Source: Deltaproteobacteria bacterium
Lineage (GTDB): Bacteria > Desulfobacterota > Deferrimicrobia > Deferrimicrobiales > Deferrimicrobiaceae
DNA length: 8,381 bases
Assembly: GCA_021802685.1 (NCBI GenBank)
Contig: JAJZRM010000109.1
Span: 1 to 8,381, forward strand
Reading direction: 5' to 3'
Positions 1 through 6,123 of this stretch are shown here, piece by piece. Position 1 is the first letter of the stretch. Every line of letters begins with the position of its first letter. The position numbers and the translations under genes were made by a program. The notes beneath the pieces are model-generated. The model was not told the DNA's origin. It worked only from the letters and a program-made list of their open reading frames with translations, and did no database searches.

Positions 1-313
1 GGAGCGGGAACTGGGATTCGAAGTCACCAAGCTGCAGAGCGGACCGTTGGGCGGCGACCAGCAGGTCGGGGCGAAGATCGCCGGCGGCGAGATCGATTTC
101 CTGATCTTTTTCTGGGACCCGCTCGAGCCGCAGCCGCACGACCCGGACGTCAAGGCGCTCCTGCGCATGGCGGTGGTCTGGAACATCCCCATCGCCTGCA
201 ATCGCGCCTCCGCCGATTTCATGATCTCCTCCCCGCTGATGGACGGGGAATACGACCGTCTCGTGCCCGATTACGAGTCGTACCGGGACCGGAAAATCGT
301 CGGGGACGAATGA
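1..313 (+). CDS. mgsA: Methylglyoxal synthase (3' part; N-terminus outside window)
   Basis: This is the C-terminal 103 residues of methylglyoxal synthase, read from base 2 to the TGA at 311-313. The cytosolic enzyme converts dihydroxyacetone phosphate to methylglyoxal and phosphate, a bypass of lower glycolysis used when sugar phosphates accumulate. The visible part carries the family hallmarks: SGPLGGDQQVGA, the stretch FFWDPLEPQPHDPDVKALLR, and a VVWNIPIACN segment. Aligned from memory with the 152-residue E. coli enzyme, the Asp in GGDQQ is catalytic Asp71, and the His and second Asp in PHDPD are His98 and Asp101. All are present, so the fragment looks functional. About 52 N-terminal residues, including the phosphate-binding start of the domain, lie upstream of the window. 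The DinB-like gene follows after 36 bp on the same strand with no convincing terminator between, so the two are probably cotranscribed. Confidence 0.96.
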   Translation, partial: ERELGFEVTKLQSGPLGGDQQVGAKIAGGEIDFLIFFWDPLEPQPHDPDVKALLRMAVVWNIPIACNRASADFMISSPLMDGEYDRLVPDYESYRDRKIVGDE

Positions 314-349
314 CCGCCCCGCCGGGGACGATTTGAGAAGGAGGCACCC

Positions 350-880
350 ATGGAAAACAGAATCCACTGGATTCGATCCGTCCTGCGGACCACCCCCCAA
401 CGGTGGATCTCCCTGGCCGAAACCTTGCCGCCCGCCCTGCTCCTGCGCGCGCCCGCGCCCGGGGAATGGGCCGCCGCCGATTGCCTTCGGCACCTCGTCG
501 ACACGGAGCGGTTCGTTTTCCCCCCCCGGATCATGCACCTGCTGCGCGGGGAGGATTTCCCGGGGTTCGATCCCGACAAGGAGGGAACGAATCCGGGGGG
601 GAGCGCGCCTCCGGCCGAGCTGGCGGGCGAGTTCTCCCGCCTTCGGAAGGAGAGCCTGATCCTCCTCGACAGCGTCGAACCCGCGGACATGAAGCGGCAG
701 GCCCGCCACCAGGATCTGGGCATCGTGACCATGGAGGAACTGATCCACGAGTGGGCGGGCCACGACCTGATGCACACGGTGCAGGCCGAGCGGGCCGTCC
801 TGCAGCCCTTCATCGAGGGTTGCGGCCCGTGGAAGCCGTATTTCTCGGATCACGCCGTGGAGAAACGACCGGAGGGCTGA
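350..880 (+). CDS. DinB/YfiT-like putative metal-dependent protein
   Basis: This encodes a 176-residue soluble protein of the DinB / DinB_2 four-helix-bundle superfamily. The ATG at 350 follows an AAGGAGG ribosome binding site at 338-344 with a 5-base gap. The superfamily's divalent-metal triad is visible as His48 (in LRHLVDTE), His138 and His142 (in HEWAGHDLMHTVQ), which matches the usual H-x(80-90)-H-x3-H layout. Known members include thiol-dependent S-transferases such as bacillithiol transferase and mycothiol-dependent maleylpyruvate isomerase, and many damage-induced proteins of unknown activity. The exact reaction here cannot be read from the sequence. There is no signal peptide or membrane segment. 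The gene lies 36 bp after mgsA on the same strand, which hints at a link to methylglyoxal or other electrophile stress; that is inference. Its stop is one base from the stop of the convergent HD-GYP gene. Confidence 0.85.
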   Translation: MENRIHWIRSVLRTTPQRWISLAETLPPALLLRAPAPGEWAAADCLRHLVDTERFVFPPRIMHLLRGEDFPGFDPDKEGTNPGGSAPPAELAGEFSRLRKESLILLDSVEPADMKRQARHQDLGIVTMEELIHEWAGHDLMHTVQAERAVLQPFIEGCGPWKPYFSDHAVEKRPEG

Positions 881-881
881 T

Positions 882-2348
882 CTACGCGTTGGCCTGTTCC
901 GCCGGTTTTTCCGCATTGCCTCCCGGATGGATGCGCTCCGCCAGACCGGCGAGAAACTCGTCCAGCCGTCCTTCATCCGAAAACCGGAAGTCGGGATGGA
1001 TGCGCGTCCATCCCATATCGGTTTCCTTACTCCGAAAGGCGCAGACCATCGCCTGGACCGCCTCGCGGTCGAATTCGGTGTCGATCCCCTCGTACAAGGT
1101 GTGGAGGGCCTTTTCCACCGGCATGGCGTCCCGGTAAGGACGCTTCGAGGTCAACGCGTCGAAGACGTCCGCCACCGCGATGATCCTGGCGAAAAGGGAG
1201 ATCCGGTCCCCCTTGAGGCCGTACGGGTAGCCCCGTCCGTCCATCCGTTCATGGTGTTGAACGGCGGCATCGACGATTCCGGCCGGCAGGCGGATGGGCT
1301 GCAATATCTTGTTCGTCAGGGCGGGGTGTTTCTTGATTTCCTCGAATTCGGCCGCCGTCAGCTTTCCCGGTTTTCCCAGGATGGATTCGGGCACGCCGAT
1401 TTTTCCCAGGTCGTGCATGTACGCCGCGATTTCCAGGTCGTTCAGCTGTTTCTCCGAAACGCCCATCTGCCGGCCGATGGCGTTGGAATATTTCGCCACC
1501 CGGTAGGAATGTCCGTGGGTGTATTCGTCCTTGGCGTCGATGGCGGCCGCCAGCGCCTTCACCGTGTTGATATATAGTTCCTGCAGGCTGCCGAACAGGC
1601 GGATGGTCTCCACGGTGGGGGAGATGATATGTTCGATGATGCCGGCGAATTTCTTCTCGTAGGAGGTGAAGAAGCGCCTGGCCGGTTTCCTGAAAAAGGC
1701 GAAATGGCCGATCGGCCCGTCTTTTTCCTTGATCGGGAAGCGGAGAACGGAAGTCCCGTCCGACAGGCTGTAGATGATGGTGGAATCCTCCACCGGGATC
1801 CGGTCGAGCCCCTCCCGCGTCAACCGGGCCAGTTCCTCTTCATCGATCCGGTACAGGATTTCCATCTTTTGATCCCATCGGCCTTTCGTGCGGACGATGC
1901 CGTGGTCGGCTTCGACGGCGGGCGCGGTCACTTCCAGGATGATCCGGCAGAATTCCTCCAGTTCATTGACGCCGATGGTTTTCTGGGCCAGTTTGAAAAG
2001 GAAGCTCAACTGTTCGGAGAGTTGCAGCATTTCATCGCTTGTCTGCTGCAGCTCCGTCTCCCGTAGCAGCAGCTGGTTGATGCCCTTTATGCCGAACAGG
2101 ACGTGTGGTTCGGCACGGACCAGCGTGCCTTCATCGGCGGCCGCGCACTTGATGCCGCCGATGCCCGGATCGGAACCGATCGGATAATATCGCACATAAG
2201 GCATGGCGCCGGTTTCCGCAGGGGCGGAAGGTACGGCCGTATTGTCGTTGTCCGCCACCCAGGCGCGCACGCCGTGCGCTTCCCGCAGGTAGGCGATCAC
2301 CTCCTCCACGAAGGAGGCATCGAACAGGGACCGATCGATGCTTTTCAT
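882..2348 (-). CDS. GAF and HD-GYP domain protein, probable cyclic-di-GMP phosphodiesterase
   Basis: This 488-residue cytoplasmic protein probably hydrolyses cyclic-di-GMP. Residues 1-100 form a small N-terminal domain I cannot name, ending in a Glu/Gln-rich likely coiled coil (about 92-120). A GAF-like sensory domain spans roughly 120-250. The HD-GYP domain covers about 255-440, with metal-ligand candidates His280, His312-Asp313, His341, His365-His366 and Asp394, and the signature GRGYPYG at 371-377. The HHER, VADVFDALTS and RPYRDA blocks are intact, so the catalytic site looks complete. There is no GGDEF domain and no receiver domain. The ATG at 2348-2346 overlaps the receiver gene's stop as ATGA and has no strong Shine-Dalgarno, which suggests translational coupling. 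The reading frame stays open 103 codons further upstream, but that part is a shadow of the receiver gene. The organisation resembles an RpfG-type regulator split into two proteins. The last 45 or so residues are a nondescript tail. Confidence 0.93.
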   Translation of the reverse strand: MKSIDRSLFDASFVEEVIAYLREAHGVRAWVADNDNTAVPSAPAETGAMPYVRYYPIGSDPGIGGIKCAAADEGTLVRAEPHVLFGIKGINQLLLRETELQQTSDEMLQLSEQLSFLFKLAQKTIGVNELEEFCRIILEVTAPAVEADHGIVRTKGRWDQKMEILYRIDEEELARLTREGLDRIPVEDSTIIYSLSDGTSVLRFPIKEKDGPIGHFAFFRKPARRFFTSYEKKFAGIIEHIISPTVETIRLFGSLQELYINTVKALAAAIDAKDEYTHGHSYRVAKYSNAIGRQMGVSEKQLNDLEIAAYMHDLGKIGVPESILGKPGKLTAAEFEEIKKHPALTNKILQPIRLPAGIVDAAVQHHERMDGRGYPYGLKGDRISLFARIIAVADVFDALTSKRPYRDAMPVEKALHTLYEGIDTEFDREAVQAMVCAFRSKETDMGWTRIHPDFRFSDEGRLDEFLAGLAERIHPGGNAEKPAEQANA

Positions 2349-2731
2349 GCGGGGCCCGCGTTTCCGCCGTAAAGGATGGAAAAAATAGTTGTTTTCAGTT
2401 CCTCCTTGGAGATCGGCTTGTTCAGGAAGCCGGATCCGCCGGCTTCCTTCGCCATCTTGATGTCCGCCTCGCTGCCGAGCGAAGTGAAGATCAGGACGGG
2501 AATATGGGAGGTGGAAAGGTCGGACTTGATGTACGCGGTGGCCTCGATGCCGTTCATCACCGGCATCTCGATGTCCATGATCACCAGGTCCGGCTGGTTC
2601 TTTTTGGCCATGTCGTATCCGACCGCGCCGTTTTCGGCCATGAGCACATCGAAGCAATATTCCTTGAGAATCTTTCCGACGATCCGTCGAATCATGGGGG
2701 AGTCGTCTACGACCAGGACTTTTTTCTGCAT
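2345..2731 (-). CDS. Single-domain CheY-like response regulator
   Basis: This 128-residue protein is a stand-alone receiver domain with no output domain. Visible features are the acidic pair Asp9-Asp10 (VVDDSP), the phospho-acceptor Asp53 (LVIMDIEMPVMNG), the switch Thr83 (IFTS) and the conserved Lys105 (NKPIS). It should be phosphorylated by an unlinked histidine kinase, since none is encoded in the window. The start at the ATG at 2731-2729 is preceded by AGGGGA about 8 bases upstream and places the first beta strand (KKVLVVDD) right after Met. Longer upstream extensions of the frame run through the intergenic region and look non-coding. The TGA overlaps the start of the HD-GYP gene by 4 bp, so the two are one transcription unit. 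The most likely role is phosphorylation-dependent control of the HD-GYP partner, as receiver domains do in fused RpfG-type proteins; this is inferred from context. Confidence 0.93.
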   Translation of the reverse strand: MQKKVLVVDDSPMIRRIVGKILKEYCFDVLMAENGAVGYDMAKKNQPDLVIMDIEMPVMNGIEATAYIKSDLSTSHIPVLIFTSLGSEADIKMAKEAGGSGFLNKPISKEELKTTIFSILYGGNAGPA

Positions 2732-2793
2732 TCGTTTCGTCCCCTGCGCGCGCAAGATGCCTAGAGGCGCAACATAGGGGTATTTTCGGAAAT

Positions 2794-2805
2794 TTTTTCG
2801 AAAAA
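2794..2805. repeat. 12-bp perfect palindrome TTTTTCGAAAAA, possible operator
   Basis: TTTTTCGAAAAA is a perfect 12-bp palindrome, preceded directly by the related, imperfect half TTTTCGGAAA at 2783-2792, so the two CG centres are 12 bp apart. It sits about 63 bp upstream of the receiver start and overlaps the tentative minus-strand -10 box. Such an arrangement would suit a dimeric repressor, but no known factor's consensus is recognised, and A/T tracts also occur in promoters simply for DNA bending or melting. Confidence 0.4.
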
Positions 2806-2909
2806 CATTAGCGCGCGGCAAGGTATCACCCCAACCGGGGCGGCGATGATAATATGGACCGGTCGCATCCGATATGCCATCAACGATAACGATTGCCGGC
2901 TTTAAGGAA

Positions 2910-2915
2910 AGGGGA
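2910..2915 (+). promoter_or_regulatory. Ribosome binding site that decides the tkt start
   Basis: AGGGGA, preceded by AAGGA at 2904-2908, lies 7 bases before the GTG at 2923. The longer in-frame reading from TTG at 2893 would place this purine run inside the coding sequence and has no upstream site of its own, so the GTG is the better start. Confidence 0.75.
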
Positions 2916-2922
2916 ATCGTCC

Positions 2923-4959
2923 GTGAAGAACAAGGATCTCGCATCCCGCGCCATCAACACCATCCGGTTCCTGGCGGCGGACGCCGTCCAGAAGGCGAAG
3001 TCGGGGCACCCCGGCACGCCGATGGCCCTGGCGCCGCTGGCGTACCTCCTGTGGACCAGGTACCTGCGGTACAATCCGGCCAACCCGGACTGGGCGGGGC
3101 GCGACCGGTTCATTCTCTCCTGCGGGCACGCTTCCATGCTGCTCTACTCCATGCTCCATCTCACGGGGTACGACCTGTCCCTCGACGATCTGAAGGCGTT
3201 CCGGCAATGGGGCAGCCGGACGCCGGGCCACCCCGAGGCGGACCACACGCCGGGAGTGGAGGTGACGACGGGCCCCCTGGGGCAGGGGTTGGGCAACGCC
3301 GTGGGGATGGCGATGGCATCGCGGCTCCTCGCCCAGCGCTTCAACCGGCAGGGACACGAAATCGTTTCGCACCGGATCGTGGCCCTGTGTTCGGACGGCG
3401 ACCTGATGGAGGGGGTCGCCGCGGAATGCGCGTCCCTGGCCGGATTCCACCGGCTCTCGAACCTGGTGGCCTTCTACGACGACAACCGGATCACGATCGA
3501 GGGGTCCACGGACCTCGCGTTCCACGACGACACGGCGGCGCGGTTCCGGGCGTACGGCTGGAACGTTCTTTCCGTCGCGGACGGCAACACGGACCTGGCG
3601 GGGTTGTCGGCGGCGATCGAAACGGCGTTCTCCCAACGGGAGCGCCCCACTTTGGTGATCGTGCGGACGAGCATCGGCTTCGGCAGCCCCAACAAGCAGG
3701 ACACCGCGGAGGCCCACGGGTCGCCGCTGGGGGAGGCCGAAATCGCCCTGGCGAAGGAGAACCTGGGGTGGCCGGTTTCGCCCGGTTTTCTCGTGCCCCA
3801 GGACGTGCTCGACCATTTCCGCGAGGCGATACTCCGGGGGGAGCGCGCGGAGAAGGAGTGGCGCATGAAATTCGCTGCTTACACCGCCGCGTTCCCGAAC
3901 CTCGCGTTGGAATGGGAGCGCGGGATATGGGGGGATCTCCCGGAGGGGTGGGCGGACGGGATCCCCGCATTTTCGCCCGAGGCCGGTGCGGTGGCCACCC
4001 GGAACGCATCCAATAAGGTGCTGAACGCGATCGCCGCGAAGGTTCCGGAACTGGCGGGCGGGTCGGCGGACCTGGCGCCCTCCACGGATACGATAATAAA
4101 GGACGGAGGGGAATTCCTTCCCGACGCCCCGCCGGGGGGGAGGAACTTCCACTTCGGGGTGCGGGAACATGGGATGGGGGCGATCCTCAACGGGATGGCC
4201 CGGCACGGCGGGGTGATCCCGTACGGGGCCACTTTCTTCATCTTCTCGGACTACATGCGCCCCTCGATCCGGCTGGCGGCGCTGACGGGATGCCGGGTGA
4301 TCTACGTGCTGACCCACGACTCGGTCGGCGTCGGGGAGGACGGGCCGACGCACCAGCCCATCGAGCACTTGGCGTCGCTGCGGGCGATGCCCAACCTCTA
4401 CGTGATCCGTCCGGCGGACGCGAACGAAACGGCGGTGGCGTGGCGGATGGCCATGGAGCGGACGCAGGGTCCCACGCTGATCGCCCTGACCCGGCAGAAG
4501 ATCCCCATCCTTCCGCCGGAGCCGGTGTTCCGGGACGACGGCGCGCGCCGGGGGGCTTACGTCCTCTCGGAGGCGGAAGGCGGAAAACCCGCGGTGCTGC
4601 TGCTGGCGACCGGGTCTGAAGTGTCCGTCGCGCTCGCGGCCGGGAAGCTGCTGGCGGCGGAAGGGATCCCGTCCCGCGTGGTGAGCATGCCGTGCTGGGA
4701 GCGCTTCGAGGAGCAGGAAGCGGCTTACCGCGCCTCCGTGCTGCCGCCGGAGGTGGCCGCGCGCGTTTCCGTGGAGGCCGGCTCCACCTTCGGGTGGGAG
4801 CGGTACGTGGGATCCCGGGGGGCGTCGGTGGGGATCGACCGGTTCGGGGCGTCCGCGCCGGCGGACCGCGTTTTCCGCGAACTGGGGATCACCCCGGAGG
4901 CGGTGCGCGACCGGGCGAAGTCCGTCCTGGCCGCCGCGAAAGGAGGCGTGGGAGCATGA
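2923..4959 (+). CDS. tkt: Transketolase
   Basis: This 678-residue thiamine-diphosphate enzyme moves two-carbon units between ketose and aldose phosphates in the non-oxidative pentose phosphate pathway. Its length is normal for bacterial transketolases. The N-terminal cofactor domain shows His29 (KSGHPGTP), His69 (CGHAS), His108 (DHTPGVEVTTGPLGQG), the Mg/ThDP motif at 157-188 (SDGDLMEG through YDDN, with Asp158 and Asn188) and His265 (AHGSPLG). The pyrimidine-binding domain has the catalytic Glu415 in FGVREHGMG and the THDSVGVGEDGPTHQPIEHL block at 464-483. The C-terminal domain includes LATGSEVSVAL near 561-571. No key residue is missing. The first Gly of the usual GDG triplet is Ser here. 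The start is GTG. It is the first gene of the tkt-tal-zwf-pgl operon, and its stop overlaps the tal start as ATGA. Confidence 0.97.
   Translation: MKNKDLASRAINTIRFLAADAVQKAKSGHPGTPMALAPLAYLLWTRYLRYNPANPDWAGRDRFILSCGHASMLLYSMLHLTGYDLSLDDLKAFRQWGSRTPGHPEADHTPGVEVTTGPLGQGLGNAVGMAMASRLLAQRFNRQGHEIVSHRIVALCSDGDLMEGVAAECASLAGFHRLSNLVAFYDDNRITIEGSTDLAFHDDTAARFRAYGWNVLSVADGNTDLAGLSAAIETAFSQRERPTLVIVRTSIGFGSPNKQDTAEAHGSPLGEAEIALAKENLGWPVSPGFLVPQDVLDHFREAILRGERAEKEWRMKFAAYTAAFPNLALEWERGIWGDLPEGWADGIPAFSPEAGAVATRNASNKVLNAIAAKVPELAGGSADLAPSTDTIIKDGGEFLPDAPPGGRNFHFGVREHGMGAILNGMARHGGVIPYGATFFIFSDYMRPSIRLAALTGCRVIYVLTHDSVGVGEDGPTHQPIEHLASLRAMPNLYVIRPADANETAVAWRMAMERTQGPTLIALTRQKIPILPPEPVFRDDGARRGAYVLSEAEGGKPAVLLLATGSEVSVALAAGKLLAAEGIPSRVVSMPCWERFEEQEAAYRASVLPPEVAARVSVEAGSTFGWERYVGSRGASVGIDRFGASAPADRVFRELGITPEAVRDRAKSVLAAAKGGVGA
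4939..4946 (+). promoter_or_regulatory. Ribosome binding site for tal inside the tkt 3' end
   Basis: AAAGGAGG sits within the last codons of tkt, 9 bases before the tal ATG at 4956. It supports tal starting at the ATGA overlap rather than at any of the upstream in-frame positions, where the frame is open but is a shadow of tkt. Confidence 0.8.
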
Positions 4960-6092
4960 GAAGGAACCCGTTGGTCGCGTTGGGGGACGCGGGACAGAGC
5001 CCCTGGCTCGATTATATCCATAGAGGGATGATCGTCTCCGGCGAGCTGGGCCGCCGGATCGCGGAGGACGGCATCCGGGGAGTGACCTCCAACCCGACGA
5101 TCTTCGAGAAGGCGGTATCCTCGGGGCCCGACTACGACGCCCAGTTGGCGGAGCTGGCCCGGGAGGGGGCGTCGGCGCCGGAGGCGTATCAACGGATCGT
5201 CACCGCCGACATCCGGTCCGCCGCGGACGTGCTGGGTCCCGTGTACGACGCCGCAAGGGGCGACGACGGCTACGTGTCGCTGGAAGTGGATCCCGACCTG
5301 GCGCACGACACGGAAGCGACCGTCGCGCGGGCGCGCGCGCTGTTCGACGCCGTGGGGCGGCCCAACGTGATGATCAAGATCCCGGGCACCCGCGAGGGGC
5401 TGCCCGCGGTGGAGGAGGCGATCGCCTCCGGCATCCCGGTGAACGTGACGCTGATCTTCTCCGTGAAGCGGTACGGCGAGGTCGCGGAGGCGTACCTCCG
5501 CGGCGTGGAGCGGCTGCTGTCCGCCGGCGGCGATCCGCGGAAGGTGGCCTCCGTCGCGTCGTTCTTCGTCTCCCGCGTCGACACGGCGGTGGACGCCCTG
5601 CTGCTCTCCTCGGTGGAGCGATGGCCCGGGTCGCCCAAGGCGGAGACCGCCCTTTCCCTGCTCGGGAAGCTGGCGGCGGCCAACGCGCAAGCCGCCTACG
5701 CCAGGTTCCTGGAGATCGTCGGCACGGCACGGTGGAAGGGGCTCGAAGCGCGCGGCGCGCGGCGCCAGCGCCCCCTGTGGGCCAGCACCGGCACGAAGAA
5801 TCCGAAGTACTCCGATGTGAAGTACGTGGAGGAGCTCATCGGCAGGGACACGGTGAACACGATGCCGCCCCAGACGATGGACGCCTTCCGGGACCACGGG
5901 AAAGTGGCGGACACGCTGTCGGGGTCGCTTCCGGGGGCGGCGGCGGTCCTGGACGACTACTCCCTGATGGACACCGGCATCGAGGAGGTGTGCGAACGGC
6001 TCGAGGCGGAAGGAGTGGCCAGCTTCCTCGATTCCTACAGGAAACTCCTCGCCGCCATCGAGGGAAGGTTGAAGGTCGCCGGGGTTTCCTGA
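4956..6092 (+). CDS. tal: Transaldolase (long, actinobacterial/cyanobacterial-type class)
   Basis: This 378-residue transaldolase transfers a dihydroxyacetone unit between sedoheptulose 7-phosphate and glyceraldehyde 3-phosphate. Together with transketolase it completes the non-oxidative pentose phosphate pathway. The catalytic Schiff-base lysine is Lys141 in NVMIKIPGT, with NVTLIFSV at 163-170, SNPTIFEKA at 45-53 and the early Asp in WLDY (residue 19). The C-terminal block WASTGTKNPKYSD at 275-287 and TMPPQT at 302-307 are intact. The length and the VSLEVDP / AHDTE blocks resemble the class found in actinobacteria and cyanobacteria, also seen fused to glucose-6-phosphate isomerase in some bacteria. 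No isomerase is fused here. The ATG at 4956 overlaps the tkt stop by 4 bp and has AAAGGAGG 9 bases upstream. zwf follows after 31 bp. Confidence 0.95.
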   Translation: MRRNPLVALGDAGQSPWLDYIHRGMIVSGELGRRIAEDGIRGVTSNPTIFEKAVSSGPDYDAQLAELAREGASAPEAYQRIVTADIRSAADVLGPVYDAARGDDGYVSLEVDPDLAHDTEATVARARALFDAVGRPNVMIKIPGTREGLPAVEEAIASGIPVNVTLIFSVKRYGEVAEAYLRGVERLLSAGGDPRKVASVASFFVSRVDTAVDALLLSSVERWPGSPKAETALSLLGKLAAANAQAAYARFLEIVGTARWKGLEARGARRQRPLWASTGTKNPKYSDVKYVEELIGRDTVNTMPPQTMDAFRDHGKVADTLSGSLPGAAAVLDDYSLMDTGIEEVCERLEAEGVASFLDSYRKLLAAIEGRLKVAGVS

Positions 6093-6109
6093 AACGCCGT
6101 CTATCGGGT

Positions 6110-6116
6110 AAGGAGG
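6110..6116 (+). promoter_or_regulatory. Ribosome binding site supporting a TTG start for zwf
   Basis: AAGGAGG lies 7 bases before the TTG at 6124 in the 31-bp tal-zwf gap. It is one of the strongest sites in the window and makes TTG the likely zwf initiation codon, as no in-frame ATG lies nearby with a comparable site. Confidence 0.8.
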
Positions 6117-6123
6117 GATCGCC

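Larger units (their letters stand above)
2732..2922. promoter_or_regulatory. Divergent intergenic region with tentative promoters
   Basis: This 191-bp gap separates the divergent receiver/HD-GYP and tkt units and must carry a promoter for each unless either is read from elsewhere. On the plus strand, GATAAT at 2848-2853 is a five-of-six match to the -10 box, but its -35 position (2825-2830) is poor. On the minus strand, TTGCCG (2821-2816) and AAAAAT (2797-2792) are spaced by 18 bp, each a four-of-six match. The two -35 positions would lie almost back to back. The centre, 2783-2805, is strikingly AT-rich and palindromic against the GC-rich surroundings. A tandem AACGAT pair lies at 2882-2893. 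The promoter calls are by eye and weak; what is solid is that this is the only sizeable non-coding stretch in the window. Confidence 0.4.

Noticed and set aside
317..327. CCCC-GCC-GGGG hairpin between mgsA and the DinB-like gene as a terminator
   Set aside because: It has only a 4-bp stem with a 3-base loop and no T tract after it, in GC-rich DNA where such dyads are common.
301..331. Direct repeat CGGGGACGA at 301-309 and 323-331
   Set aside because: It is a nine-base match in GC-rich sequence with no third copy, likely chance.
271..1137. Open frames overlapping the DinB-like gene on both strands
   Set aside because: The DinB-like frame has a good ribosome binding site and family motifs. 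The others are Arg/Pro/Ser-rich shadows.
2745..2754. TGCGCGCGCA palindrome in the receiver leader
   Set aside because: It is a simple alternating GC run with no partner structure or known binding site recognised.
2893..2922. TTG at 2893 as the tkt start
   Set aside because: It would put the purine-rich ribosome binding site inside the gene, and it has no site upstream. The GTG at 2923 is better placed.
2732..2922. Cyclic-di-GMP riboswitch upstream of the HD-GYP unit or tkt
   Set aside because: I looked because of the signalling context, but the leaders are short and I see no recognisable GEMM-type conserved core.
2732..2944. N-terminal extension of the receiver gene into the intergenic region
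   Set aside because: The receiver fold begins right at the ATG at 2731, which has its own AGGGGA. The extension has no family similarity and would consume the whole promoter region.
2902..4368. 488-codon open frame antisense to tkt
   Set aside because: It lies opposite a well-supported transketolase. The translation is Arg/Pro/Gly/His-rich with no recognisable domain, typical of a GC-rich shadow frame.
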